Assembly: GCF_014650675.1 (NCBI RefSeq)
Contig: NZ_BMVK01000024.1
Coordinates: 35,847 to 99,846, forward strand
Source of the DNA: Streptomyces anulatus
Lineage (GTDB): Bacteria > Actinomycetota > Actinomycetes > Streptomycetales > Streptomycetaceae
Direction: 5' to 3'
Length of the DNA stretch: 64,000 nucleotides
This document shows positions 1 through 8,640 of the stretch, one piece after another. The stretch's first letter is position 1; every line of letters starts with the position of its first letter. The position numbers were made by a program, and so were the translations under genes. The notes beneath the pieces are model-generated. The model was not told the DNA's origin, searched no databases, and saw nothing but the letters and a program-made list of their open reading frames with translations.

Positions 1-320
1 CGGACGCCGCCCGGGTCACGGCCGAGGACGGCCCGCATCCCGGCAGGCCGCTGTTCGCTCCCGCGGAGCAGGAGGCGTTCGCCGCCCGGATCCAGCAGGC
101 GGTGACCGGGTTCGTGGAAGACCCGCAGCGGGCGGTGCGGGAGGCCGACGCCACCTTCGACGAGGTCGTCGCGAGCCTGGGGAAGGCCCTGGAGGAGCGC
201 GGGCGACGTCTGCGCGCGGGGAGGTGCGGGAGCGGCCCGGCCACCGGGGCGGAGACCGAGGATCTACGGATCGCGCTCCAGCACTACCGCGATCTGACGG
301 AACGCCTCGTACGCCTGTAG
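1..320 (+). CDS. C-terminal part of a hypothetical protein (start outside window)
   Basis: The reading frame is open from the window edge to the stop at 318-320, so only about 105 C-terminal residues are visible. The segment is acidic and helical, with the motif FVEDPQRAVREAD followed by a helix and a final helix ending in YRDLTERLVRL. This resembles the C-terminal part of conserved Streptomyces proteins of unknown function that end in a DPRxAVxxAD helix and a repeated RIALQxYR helix. No catalytic motif is seen. The gene was probably complete upstream; there is no sign that it is broken. Confidence 0.6.
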   Translation, partial: DAARVTAEDGPHPGRPLFAPAEQEAFAARIQQAVTGFVEDPQRAVREADATFDEVVASLGKALEERGRRLRAGRCGSGPATGAETEDLRIALQHYRDLTERLVRL

Positions 321-404
321 CCGGGGCCGCGCCCAGGACGCACAGGGGCCGGTCCGGCCGGGAGGATCCCGGCCGGACCGGCCCCTTCCGCGTTCGCGAC
401 GGGT

Positions 405-1202
405 TCAGCCGCGGATCACCAGGCCGTCGCGCAGCCGCTCCAGTGCGGCGTCGGGCAGGCGCAGCCCGTTGCGCACGTAGCCGTCGAGGCCGCCCCAGCG
501 TTCGTCCATGGCGTCGAGCGCCACGTCCAGGTAGCGGGGGCGGACCTCGATGATCGCCGCGGCGACGGCGGGGTCGCCGCCACCGTCCAGGAACTTCGCC
601 ACGTGCGGGGCGAAGGCGGCCCGTACGGAGGGATTGACCGCGAGGAAGTCCGACCGCACCGTCGCCCGGGGCGCTCCCAGGAGCATGAGCAGGACGGCTG
701 CCGCCCAGCCGGTACGGTCCTTGCCCGCCGTGCAGTGGAAGAGCACCGGGCGCGCGCCGGGGTCGGCGGCCGTCTCCAGGAAGGCCCGGTAGGCGGCTGC
801 GGCGCCCGGCGAGAGGACCATCTTCCGGTAGGTCTCGGCGAACAGTTCCTCGGCCCTGCCGCCCCCCAGCGCCCGTTCCGCCTCGACCGGGTCGGCGAGC
901 AGGGACCGCAGCCGGGCGGGCGCCACGCCCGGGTGGCCGCCCAGTACGTCGGCGACGAAGAGCCTGGCCCGGTCCGGCAGCCGGTCCGGGGCCCACTGGC
1001 GCTCGTCGGCGGTACGCAGATCCACGACGGTGCGGATGCCGAGCGCGGACACCGCCCGGTCGCTCTCCGGGTCCAGCTCGCTCAGCTGACCCGAGCGGAA
1101 CAGGACGCCCTGCCGCACCCGGCGGTCACGGCCCAGGGCGATGCCGCCCAGGTCGCGCAGATTGACAACGGTGGCGGCCGGAACGGTCCGGGCGGTCTGC
1201 AC
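405..1202 (-). CDS. Tyrosine/serine protein phosphatase
   Basis: This is a roughly 265-residue cytosolic phosphatase of the bacterial tyrosine phosphatase family (PtpB/IphP type). It starts with the usual NLRDLGG element, has a VVDLRTADER strand-loop, and carries the catalytic P-loop HCTAGKDRTGW with nucleophile Cys at about residue 157 and the C-x5-R arginine. The frame is open further upstream to 1394, but that would overlap the neighbouring gene. GTG at 1202 is preceded by AAAGAGG at good spacing, so it is the chosen start. The substrate cannot be told from sequence. It lies 125 bases downstream of the DUF6325 gene on the same strand. Confidence 0.88.
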   Translation of the reverse strand: MQTARTVPAATVVNLRDLGGIALGRDRRVRQGVLFRSGQLSELDPESDRAVSALGIRTVVDLRTADERQWAPDRLPDRARLFVADVLGGHPGVAPARLRSLLADPVEAERALGGGRAEELFAETYRKMVLSPGAAAAYRAFLETAADPGARPVLFHCTAGKDRTGWAAAVLLMLLGAPRATVRSDFLAVNPSVRAAFAPHVAKFLDGGGDPAVAAAIIEVRPRYLDVALDAMDERWGGLDGYVRNGLRLPDAALERLRDGLVIRG

Positions 1203-1327
1203 GATGAACTGCCTCTTTCCCTGATGAATTCCAGGAATTCCACATATCAGGATCAACGTCGCGTGCGGTAAGGAAAACACCACCGGAGAACGCCGGGCGG
1301 CACCCCGGGCCGCCGGCCGGCCGGACA

Positions 1328-1846
1328 TCAGTCCGACAGGAGCTTCGTCTTCTGCTCCACGAACTCGGCGTCGGTGAGGACGTCCCGCTTCCACAGCTCG
1401 GCGAGCCGCTCCAGCCGGGTGATGATGTCGTCCCCCGCGACCTCCTGGTCACCGGAGTCACCGGTCCCGAGGCGCTCGTGCGCGACGAACGTGCCGCCCA
1501 CCCCGCGGGCCGCACGGGCGAGCTCCGTGGTCCACAGGTCCTCCCGGACGACGATCGCGACGGCATCGCCCGCCGGCACGCCCCGGCCGAGCCGGTCGAC
1601 GTCCTCCGCGCTCAGCACCGGCGCCGCCCCGCCCTCCGCCGGATCGGCGGGAACCACTCCCTCGGGGTCCAGCTCCCGCAGCTCCACCGGGGTCAGCGCG
1701 CCGCCCTCGGCCCTTCGGACGAAAGCCAGGTCGCCGGCCCGTACGGCTCCGGACGACACGGCGTCGGCGAGCGCGGGGGCGACCGACCCGGCGAAGCGAC
1801 TGCCGGGGAAGGCGATGACGAGGTACTCCACAGGTCCGACGGCCAC
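1328..1846 (-). CDS. DUF6325 family protein with C-terminal SHOCT-like domain
   Basis: A 172-residue protein. Residues 1-120 match the pattern of DUF6325 proteins (VEYLVIAFPGSRFAGSVAPAL, LRELDPEG, GTFVAHERL), which have no known enzymatic role. The last 30 residues (RLERLAELWKRDVLTDAEFVEQKTKLL) form a SHOCT-like two-helix module, often appended to membrane-associated or oligomerising proteins. No signal peptide is seen. GTG at 1846 has a GAGAGG-type ribosome site upstream. The function is unknown. Confidence 0.8.
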   Translation of the reverse strand: MAVGPVEYLVIAFPGSRFAGSVAPALADAVSSGAVRAGDLAFVRRAEGGALTPVELRELDPEGVVPADPAEGGAAPVLSAEDVDRLGRGVPAGDAVAIVVREDLWTTELARAARGVGGTFVAHERLGTGDSGDQEVAGDDIITRLERLAELWKRDVLTDAEFVEQKTKLLSD

Positions 1847-1906
1847 GGTCGCGTCCTCTCCGTATCCCGGCGGCCGCAGGGGCGCCGGGGTGGATACGGC
1901 ATTCCA

Positions 1907-1968
1907 GGGATGACATAAAAAATCAGGTAACTTCGCACATAATATGCACCTCTGTCCTGATTCATCCC
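1907..1968. promoter_or_regulatory. AT-rich divergent promoter region with interrupted inverted repeat
   Basis: Between the divergent DUF6325 and mutA genes lies an unusually AT-rich stretch. Its right arm, CCTGATTCATCCC (1956-1968), is the reverse complement of GGGATGA (1907-1913) plus AATCAGG (1921-1927), with a 7-base A-rich interruption in the left arm. It is most likely part of the promoter or operator of the leftward gene. No riboswitch-like cobalamin core is present before mutA. Confidence 0.35.
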
Positions 1969-2113
1969 GATGTTGAGAACCGTCGTGTTGCCGCTGTCCG
2001 CCCGCTACGCCGGTTACGCGACTGTATGTAAAGGATCAAGTACATGCCTGAGAGGGCAAGGTCACAGCATGTGCCCCTGCTGCTGGTTCGGCGCACTGGC
2101 CTAGCATCTGAGC

Positions 2114-3976
2114 ATGACGGTCCAGCCTGCTGACGGGCTCTCTCCGGCCGCCGAGTTCCCCGACCCCTCCCATGACCAGTGGCAGACCCTCGTCGAGGGC
2201 GTACTGCGCAAGTCGGGCAAGGAAGTCTCGGGATCGGCCGCCGAGGAAGCGCTGTCCACCACACTGGAGGACGGGCTCACCACCCGCCCCCTCTACACCG
2301 CACAAGACGAGTCGCCGGACACCGGTTTTCCCGGCTTCGCCCCCTTCACCCGGGGCAGCAGGGCCGAGGGGAACGCGGCAGGCGGCTGGGACGTGCGCCA
2401 ACGCCACACCCTGACCGACCCCGTCCGGCTCAACGAGGCGGTGCTCGGCGATCTGGAGAACGGGGTCACTTCCCTCTGGCTCACCGTGGGCGGCCCGGTG
2501 GGCGTCCCCGTCGACGGGCTCGCCCGGACGCTGGAAGGCGTGTACCTCGACCTCGCGCCCATCGCGCTCGACGCCCCGGCCGACCTGGACGCCGCCGCGA
2601 CGGAGCTGCTGCGGCTGTACGAGGAACGCGGCGTCGCCAAGGGCGAGGCGCGCGGCACGCTGGGCGCCGACCCGCTCGGCCACGAGGCCCGGACGGGCGT
2701 CGAGGCGGACCTCACCGCCGCCGTGCGCTGGGCGCGGGTCTGCGACGCGGAGTATCCGGGGCTGCGGGCCGTCGCCGTGGACGCGCTGCCCTACCACGAG
2801 GCGGGCGGTTCGGCCGGCGAGGAGCTGGGGCTCTCCCTGGCCACCGGCGTCGCCTATCTGCGGGCCCTGACCGGCGCCGGGATGAGCGTGGAAGCGGCCT
2901 GCGGGCAGCTGGAGTTCCGCTACGCGGCCACCGCCGACCAGTTCCTGACCATCGCCAAGCTGCGCGCGGCACGCCGGCTGTGGGCGCGGGTCGCCGAGGC
3001 TTCCGGAGCCCCCGCCGCCGGGGCACAGCGGCAGCACGCCGTCAGCTCGCCGGTGATGATGACGCGCCGCGACCCGTGGGTGAACATGCTGCGCACCACG
3101 CTGGCCACGCTGGGCGCGGGGGTGGGCGGCGCGGACTCCGTGACCGTGCTGCCGTTCGATCATGCGCTGGGCCTGCCCGACGCGTTCGCGCGGCGGATCG
3201 CCCGCAACACCTCGACGATCCTGATGGAGGAGTCGCACCTGGCGCGGGTCATCGACCCGGCGGGCGGCTCCTGGTACGTGGAGCGGCTGACCGACGAACT
3301 CGCCTCGGCGGCCTGGGCGTTCTTCCAGGAGACCGAGCGGGCGGGCGGTCTGACCGCCGCCCTGCGCTCCGGGACGGTCGCGGAGCGGCTCGCCGCCACC
3401 TGGGCCGCGCGCAGTGCGAAGCTGGCCCGTCGCAAGGAGCCGATCACCGGGGTCAGCGAGTTCCCGCAGCCGGGCGAGCGCCCGGTGGAGCGCGAGCCCG
3501 CGCCCGACGCGTACGCCGGTGCTCCGGGCGGACTGCCCCGGGTCCGGCGGGACGAGGCGTTCGAGGCGCTGCGCGCCCGCTCCGACGCGCACCTCGCGGC
3601 GACCGGGAGCCGCCCGAAGGTGTTCGTCGCCGCGCTCGGCCCGGCCGCCGCGCACACCGCGCGTGCCTCCTTCGCCGTCAACCTCTTCGGGGCGGGCGGG
3701 ATCGAGGCGGTCCACGATCCGGTGTCGGTGGAAGCGGACACCGCCGCCGGCGCGCTGACCGCCTCCGGGGCGACGGTCGCCGTTCTGTGCTCGTCGGACG
3801 CGCTGTACGCCGAGCAGGCGGAGCAGGTGGCCGGTGCGCTGAAGTCGGCGGGAGCGGCACGGGTGTTCCTCGCGGGACGTCCCGGCGAGTACGCCGACGT
3901 CGACACCTATGTCTTCGCCGGCTGCGACGCGGTCGCCGTTCTCACCTCCGTACTCGACCGCATGGGAGTGGCGTGA
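2114..3976 (+). CDS. mutA: Methylmalonyl-CoA mutase, small (beta) subunit
   Basis: A 620-residue small subunit of the heterodimeric adenosylcobalamin-dependent methylmalonyl-CoA mutase, which interconverts (R)-methylmalonyl-CoA and succinyl-CoA in the cytosol. The N-terminal TIM-barrel part shows PLYTAQDE, WDVRQRHTL, EFRYAATADQFLTIAKLRAARRLWARV and RNTSTILMEESHLARVIDPAGGSWYVE. The C-terminal Rossmann-like region lacks the DxHxxG cobalamin motif, as usual for this non-catalytic subunit. The stop overlaps the mutB start (TGATG), indicating translational coupling. The ribosome site before ATG 2114 is weak. Confidence 0.95.
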   Translation: MTVQPADGLSPAAEFPDPSHDQWQTLVEGVLRKSGKEVSGSAAEEALSTTLEDGLTTRPLYTAQDESPDTGFPGFAPFTRGSRAEGNAAGGWDVRQRHTLTDPVRLNEAVLGDLENGVTSLWLTVGGPVGVPVDGLARTLEGVYLDLAPIALDAPADLDAAATELLRLYEERGVAKGEARGTLGADPLGHEARTGVEADLTAAVRWARVCDAEYPGLRAVAVDALPYHEAGGSAGEELGLSLATGVAYLRALTGAGMSVEAACGQLEFRYAATADQFLTIAKLRAARRLWARVAEASGAPAAGAQRQHAVSSPVMMTRRDPWVNMLRTTLATLGAGVGGADSVTVLPFDHALGLPDAFARRIARNTSTILMEESHLARVIDPAGGSWYVERLTDELASAAWAFFQETERAGGLTAALRSGTVAERLAATWAARSAKLARRKEPITGVSEFPQPGERPVEREPAPDAYAGAPGGLPRVRRDEAFEALRARSDAHLAATGSRPKVFVAALGPAAAHTARASFAVNLFGAGGIEAVHDPVSVEADTAAGALTASGATVAVLCSSDALYAEQAEQVAGALKSAGAARVFLAGRPGEYADVDTYVFAGCDAVAVLTSVLDRMGVA

Positions 3977-6201
3977 TGCCGACATCGCCCACGGATCGGA
4001 AACCCTCCGTTCCCGACTTCTCCGACGTGCCGCTCACGGCGTCCGCGCCGCCCGCCGGTTCCGCCGGGGAGTGGCAGGCTGCGGTGACCAAGGCCGCCGA
4101 CGGTGCCGAGGCCCCGCTCTGGGAGACGCCCGAGGGCATCACGGTCAAGCCGCTCTACACCGGTGAGGACCTGGAGGGCCTGGACGCGCTGCACTCGTAT
4201 CCGGGAATCGCCCCGTATCTGCGCGGGCCCTACCCGACGATGTACGTCAACCAGCCCTGGACGATCCGTCAGTACGCCGGATTCTCCACGGCCGAGGAGT
4301 CCAACGCCTTCTACCGGCGCAACCTCGCGGCCGGCCAGAAGGGCCTGTCCGTCGCCTTCGACCTGCCGACCCACCGGGGCTACGACAGCGACCACCCCCG
4401 GGTGACCGGCGACGTGGGCATGGCCGGGGTGGCGATCGACTCGATCTACGACATGCGCCAGCTGTTCGACGGCATTCCGCTGGACCGGATGTCGGTGTCG
4501 ATGACGATGAACGGCGCGGTGCTCCCCGTGCTGGCGCTGTACATCGTGGCCGCCGAGGAACAGGGCGTACCGCCCGAGAAGCTGACCGGGACCATTCAGA
4601 ACGACATTCTGAAGGAGTTCATGGTCCGCAACACCTACATCTATCCGCCGTCGCCCTCGATGCGGATCATCTCCGACATCTTCGCGTTCACCTCGCAGAA
4701 GATGCCGCGCTACAACTCCATCTCGATCTCCGGCTATCACATCCAGGAGGCCGGGGCGACGGCTGATCTGGAGCTGGCGTACACGCTGGCCGACGGGGTG
4801 GAGTATCTGCGCGCCGGCCGTGAAGCCGGGCTGGACGTCGACGCGTTCGCGCCTCGGCTGTCGTTCTTCTGGGCGATCGGCATGAACTTCTTCATGGAGG
4901 TCGCGAAGCTGCGGGCGGCCCGGCTCCTGTGGGCGCGGCTGGTGAAGCAGTTCGACCCGAAGAACCCCAAGTCGCTGTCCCTGCGCACCCATTCGCAGAC
5001 GTCCGGCTGGTCACTGACCGCGCAGGACGTGTTCAACAACGTGACGCGTACGTGCGTGGAGGCGATGGCCGCGACGCAGGGGCACACCCAGTCGCTGCAC
5101 ACCAACGCGCTGGACGAGGCGTTGGCGCTGCCCACCGACTTCTCGGCGCGGATCGCCCGTAACACGCAGCTTCTGCTCCAGCAGGAGTCCGGCACCTGCC
5201 GGGTCATCGACCCGTGGGGCGGCAGCGCGTACGTGGAGAAGCTGACGCGGGACCTGGCGGACCGGGCCTGGCAGCACATCGAGGAGGTCGAGGCGGCCGG
5301 CGGGATGGCGAAGGCCATCGACGCGGGCATTCCCAAGCTCCGGGTGGAGGAGGCCGCCGCGCGCACGCAGGCGCGGATCGACTCCGGGCGGCAGCCGGTG
5401 ATCGGGGTCAACAAGTACCGGGTGGAGACCGACGAGAAGATCGACGTCCTCAAGGTCGACAACTCCTCGGTGCGCACCCAGCAGATCGAGAAGCTGCGCC
5501 GGCTGCGCGAGGAGCGCGACGAGGTGGCGTGCCAGGAGGCGCTGCGCGCGCTGACGGCCGCCGCCGAGCGCGACCCGGGGCCGGGCCTGGAGGGCAATCT
5601 GCTGGCGCTGGCGGTAGACGCGGCGCGGGCGATGGCCACGGTCGGGGAGATCTCGGACGCGCTGGAGAAGGTGTACGGGCGGCACGCCGGGCAGATCCGT
5701 ACGATCTCCGGTGTGTACCGCAAAGAGGCAGGAGAGTCCCCTTCGGTGGACCGCACCCGCGCACTGGTCGAGGCCTTCGAGGAGGCGGAGGGCCGCCGTC
5801 CGCGCATCCTGGTCGCCAAGATGGGGCAGGACGGCCACGACCGGGGCCAGAAGGTGATCGCCACGGCCTTCGCCGACCTGGGCTTCGACGTGGACGTCGG
5901 CCCGCTGTTCCAGACGCCCGGCGAGGTGGCGCGGCAGGCCGTCGAGGCCGATGTGCACATCGTGGGCGTCTCCTCGCTGGCCGCGGGGCACCTGACCCTG
6001 GTGCCCGCGCTGCGTGAGGAGTTGGCCGCCGAGGGGCGCGAGGACATCATGATCGTGGTGGGCGGGGTGATTCCGCCGCAGGACATCGAGGCGCTGCACG
6101 AGGCGGGCGCGGCCTCGGTCTTCCCGCCGGGGACGGTCATCCCGGACGCGGCCCACGACCTCGTGACGCGGCTCGCCGTCGCGCTCGGCCACGAGCTGTG
6201 A
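3976..6201 (+). CDS. mutB: Methylmalonyl-CoA mutase, large (alpha) catalytic subunit
   Basis: A 741-residue catalytic subunit. The N-terminal substrate barrel includes TMYVNQPWTIRQYAGFSTAEESN and the RTHSQTSGWSL region. The C-terminal cobalamin-binding Rossmann domain begins around residue 605 (RILVAKMGQDGHDRGQKVIA), with base-off/His-on motif DGHDRG at 619-624 and axial ligand His621. In primary metabolism it links propionyl-CoA, branched-chain amino acid and odd-chain fatty acid breakdown with succinyl-CoA, and can supply methylmalonyl-CoA for polyketides. The start overlaps the mutA stop; meaB follows after 12 bases. The open frame continues upstream of the start only as a shadow of mutA. 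Confidence 0.97.
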   Translation: MPTSPTDRKPSVPDFSDVPLTASAPPAGSAGEWQAAVTKAADGAEAPLWETPEGITVKPLYTGEDLEGLDALHSYPGIAPYLRGPYPTMYVNQPWTIRQYAGFSTAEESNAFYRRNLAAGQKGLSVAFDLPTHRGYDSDHPRVTGDVGMAGVAIDSIYDMRQLFDGIPLDRMSVSMTMNGAVLPVLALYIVAAEEQGVPPEKLTGTIQNDILKEFMVRNTYIYPPSPSMRIISDIFAFTSQKMPRYNSISISGYHIQEAGATADLELAYTLADGVEYLRAGREAGLDVDAFAPRLSFFWAIGMNFFMEVAKLRAARLLWARLVKQFDPKNPKSLSLRTHSQTSGWSLTAQDVFNNVTRTCVEAMAATQGHTQSLHTNALDEALALPTDFSARIARNTQLLLQQESGTCRVIDPWGGSAYVEKLTRDLADRAWQHIEEVEAAGGMAKAIDAGIPKLRVEEAAARTQARIDSGRQPVIGVNKYRVETDEKIDVLKVDNSSVRTQQIEKLRRLREERDEVACQEALRALTAAAERDPGPGLEGNLLALAVDAARAMATVGEISDALEKVYGRHAGQIRTISGVYRKEAGESPSVDRTRALVEAFEEAEGRRPRILVAKMGQDGHDRGQKVIATAFADLGFDVDVGPLFQTPGEVARQAVEADVHIVGVSSLAAGHLTLVPALREELAAEGREDIMIVVGGVIPPQDIEALHEAGAASVFPPGTVIPDAAHDLVTRLAVALGHEL

Positions 6202-6213
6202 GCCGCTGACCGG

Positions 6214-7251
6214 ATGGCTGCGAAGATCGACATCGACGGTTATGTGCGGGGAGTTCTCGACGGCAAGCGGGCGTTCGTGGCGCGCGCGATCACGCTCGTC
6301 GAGTCGACCCGTGCCGAACACCGCGTGCTGGCCCAGCAGTTGTTGAGCCGACTGCTGCCGCACGCGGGGGCGGCCCGGCGGATCGGGATCAGCGGGGTGC
6401 CGGGCGTGGGTAAGTCCACGTTCATCGACGCGCTCGGCACGATGCTCACGGGGCTCGGGCACCGGGTGGCGGTGCTGGCGGTCGACCCGTCCTCCAGCCG
6501 TACGGGCGGCTCCATCCTGGGCGACAAGACCCGGATGGAACGCCTGGCGGTGGACCCGGCCGCCTTCGTCCGCCCCTCCCCCACGGCGGGCACGCTGGGC
6601 GGGGTGGCCAAGGCGACCCGGGAGTCCATCGTGGTGATGGAGGCGGCGGGGTACGACGTGGTGCTGGTGGAGACGGTGGGCGTCGGGCAGTCGGAGACTG
6701 CGGTGGCCAACATGGTCGACACGTTCCTGCTGCTGACGCTGGCCCGTACCGGCGATCAGCTGCAGGGCATCAAGAAGGGCGTCCTGGAGCTGGCGGACGC
6801 CATCGCGGTGAACAAGGCCGACGGCCCGCACGAACGTGACGCCCGCTCGGCCGCGCGCGAACTGGCGGGCGCGCTACGGCTGATGCATCCGGTGGACGCG
6901 GCCTGGACGCCCCCGGTGCTCACGTGCAGCGCACGTGAGGCGACCGGTCTCGACACCCTGTGGGAGCGTCTGGAGCAGCACCGTGCGCTCCTGGAGTCGA
7001 CCGGCCGGCTGGCGGCCAAGCGCCGCGACCAGCAGGTGGACTGGACGTGGGCGATGGTCCGCGACGATCTGCTGGACAGTCTGCACAGCCACCCGGCGGT
7101 GCGGAAGCTCGCGCCGGAGCTCGAACAGCAGGTCCGGGAGGGCACGTTGACGGCGACGCTGGCCGCCGAGGAGATCCTCGGGGTGTTCCGCGGGGGCAAG
7201 TTCGATGGGGGCGCGCCGCGGCGCCGGGGCAGCGCGGGAGAGTCCGGCTGA
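6214..7251 (+). CDS. meaB: Methylmalonyl-CoA mutase-associated GTPase MeaB
   Basis: A 345-residue G3E-family P-loop GTPase that protects and reloads the mutase with adenosylcobalamin. Walker A is GVPGVGKST at residues 61-69. The switch/Mg region carries VDPSSSRTGGSILGDKTRM, followed by FVRPSPTAGTLGGVA, ETVGVGQSE and the base-recognition NKADG. The length is close to other MeaB proteins. It forms an operon with mutA-mutB and is the last gene before a strong hairpin. Confidence 0.95.
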   Translation: MAAKIDIDGYVRGVLDGKRAFVARAITLVESTRAEHRVLAQQLLSRLLPHAGAARRIGISGVPGVGKSTFIDALGTMLTGLGHRVAVLAVDPSSSRTGGSILGDKTRMERLAVDPAAFVRPSPTAGTLGGVAKATRESIVVMEAAGYDVVLVETVGVGQSETAVANMVDTFLLLTLARTGDQLQGIKKGVLELADAIAVNKADGPHERDARSAARELAGALRLMHPVDAAWTPPVLTCSAREATGLDTLWERLEQHRALLESTGRLAAKRRDQQVDWTWAMVRDDLLDSLHSHPAVRKLAPELEQQVREGTLTATLAAEEILGVFRGGKFDGGAPRRRGSAGESG

Positions 7252-7267
7252 AGGCGTCGCCGCAGCC

Positions 7268-7307
7268 CGTCGAGGTCCCCCTGGCGGATACCAGGGGGAC
7301 CTCGACG
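7268..7307. terminator. Perfect 17-bp hairpin between convergent genes
   Basis: CGTCGAGGTCCCCCTGG (7268-7284) is exactly complementary to 7291-7307 across a 6-base loop. There is no T-tract, which is common for Streptomyces terminators. It lies between meaB and the convergent PPOX gene and could serve both. Confidence 0.8.
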
Positions 7308-7401
7308 ATTCCGATGCCGGCAGGCAAGGAGTCCCGGTGAAGCGGGCACGATGGGCCCGGAACGGCGGCCCAGGGCCTCTCCGACGGCCCGGCCGGGCCT
7401 C

Positions 7402-8061
7402 CTACTCGTACCGGTACTTCAGCGACTCCGCCTCGTTCCGCTCGATGTCGGCGATCGTCAGCTGTGGCATCCGCAGTTGGGCCAGCGTCACCTCGGCCGA
7501 GGTCGGCTGTGCGTCCGCCGGCAGCCACTGTTCCGGCTTCCAGGCCCCGCTGCGCATGAGCGACTTGGGGCAGTGCGGGTAGACCTCCTCGATGCCCACC
7601 ACCAGCGCGCTGACCGGCGGCTTTCCCACAGCGGTCAGCTGGGACAGGAGCTCCGGACGGGTGGAGACGCAGGCCCGGCCGTTCACCCTGAGTGTCGTCG
7701 TCCGTCCAGGAATGAGGAACAGCAGCCCGGCCCGTCCGGTGGCGATGACGTTCTGCAGGGTGTCCAGGCGCTTGTTGCCGGTCGCGTCCGGAATCGCCAC
7801 CGTCCGGGAGTCCAGGACGCCGACGAACCCGGCGGGGCCGCCGCGCGGGGAGACGTCACAGTTGCCCTCCGCATCCGCACTGGAGATCAGGACCAGTGAC
7901 GAGCAGCCGATCAACCGCCGCGTCTGATCGGTGAGTTCGGCCATCTGCTTACGTATGGCCGCGTCGCCGGGGAGCGCGTACGCCCGGCGCAACGCCTCCT
8001 GGTCCGCAACCGCGTCGGAGCGGAGCGAGTCGAAGGCGCTTCCGGCCGGTGATGTCGTCAT
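7402..8061 (-). CDS. Pyridoxamine 5'-phosphate oxidase-family FMN-binding protein (MSMEG_1061 type)
   Basis: A 219-residue protein with the split-barrel PPOX fold. Features in order are an N-terminal helical segment, LIGCSSLVLISSADAEGNCDVSPRGG, an IPDATGNKRLDTLQNVI core, GRAGLLFLIPGRTTTLRVNG, and a C-terminal VYPHCPKSLMRSGAW-type segment typical of the MSMEG_1061 FMN-dependent subgroup. These are usually flavin- or F420-dependent oxidoreductases of unknown substrate. The start at ATG 8061 is chosen because homology begins there; the longer open frame is antisense to the MFS gene. It is divergent from the MarR gene. Confidence 0.85.
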   Translation of the reverse strand: MTTSPAGSAFDSLRSDAVADQEALRRAYALPGDAAIRKQMAELTDQTRRLIGCSSLVLISSADAEGNCDVSPRGGPAGFVGVLDSRTVAIPDATGNKRLDTLQNVIATGRAGLLFLIPGRTTTLRVNGRACVSTRPELLSQLTAVGKPPVSALVVGIEEVYPHCPKSLMRSGAWKPEQWLPADAQPTSAEVTLAQLRMPQLTIADIERNEAESLKYRYE

Positions 8062-8123
8062 ACCCCCGACCCTAACGACCCGGCCCGGGGTCGCTCCAGA
8101 CCGGTGGACAGGAGGCCGTGAAC

Positions 8124-8159
8124 ATTGTCGCAGCACTGTTATATTAGCGCTGTGACAAT
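8124..8159. promoter_or_regulatory. Palindromic MarR-type operator covering the start of the adjacent regulator
   Basis: ATTGTCGCAGC (8124-8134) and GCTGTGACAAT (8149-8159) form an 11-bp inverted repeat with a single mismatch. A TATATT -10-like hexamer lies at 8140-8145 between the arms. Its predicted start of transcription falls on or next to GTG 8152, so the mRNA may be leaderless and repression by the encoded MarR protein would be direct. Confidence 0.65.
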
Positions 8160-8640
8160 TTCCGATCCCACAGTGCGCCCCGACCCCTGGCACTCCCTCC
8201 ACGAACTTCTGGCCGCCATGGACGCCGAGATCGAGCAGGTCTACATCGAGCGGGGCATCGAGGGCGTACGGCCCCGCTTCGCCTATCCGTTGATCCGGCT
8301 CGCGCACACCGGACCGCTGACCATCCGCGAGCTCGCGCAGTCCCTGGGACGCTCGCACTCGGCGATCAGCCAGACCGTCGCCGGCATGCGCAAGGCGGGG
8401 CTCGTCACCTCCGAGCCCGGGCCCGACGCCCGCACCCGGCGCATCAACCTCACCGACCACGGCCGGTCGCTGGTGCCGTTCCTGGAGGCGGAGTGGCGCG
8501 CCACCCACAGCACGGTCGCCGAGCTGGACAGCGAGGTCCCGTACGCGATGACCGCTGTGGTCGAGGAGGTGCGGCGGGCACTGGAGCGGAGGTCGATGCG
8601 GCAGCGGATCCTCCACCACCTGACCGAGCCACCCCGATGA
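8152..8640 (+). CDS. MarR-family transcriptional regulator
   Basis: A 162-residue winged-helix regulator. The recognition segment is LTIRELAQSLGRSHSAISQTVAGMRKAGLV and the wing is SEPGPDARTRRINLTDHG. The start is placed at GTG 8152 (MTISDPTV...). An in-frame TTG at 8125 is possible but would put the start inside the operator. The stop overlaps the MFS exporter start (ATGA), so the pair is coupled. The likely role is repression of its own exporter operon until a ligand binds. Confidence 0.88.
   Translation: MTISDPTVRPDPWHSLHELLAAMDAEIEQVYIERGIEGVRPRFAYPLIRLAHTGPLTIRELAQSLGRSHSAISQTVAGMRKAGLVTSEPGPDARTRRINLTDHGRSLVPFLEAEWRATHSTVAELDSEVPYAMTAVVEEVRRALERRSMRQRILHHLTEPPR

Noticed and set aside
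2179..3975. The open frame of mutB continues about 600 codons upstream of its start.
   Set aside because: The upstream translation is Arg/Gly-rich and antisense or out of frame to mutA, which has clear homology. The real start is ATG 3976, overlapping the mutA stop.
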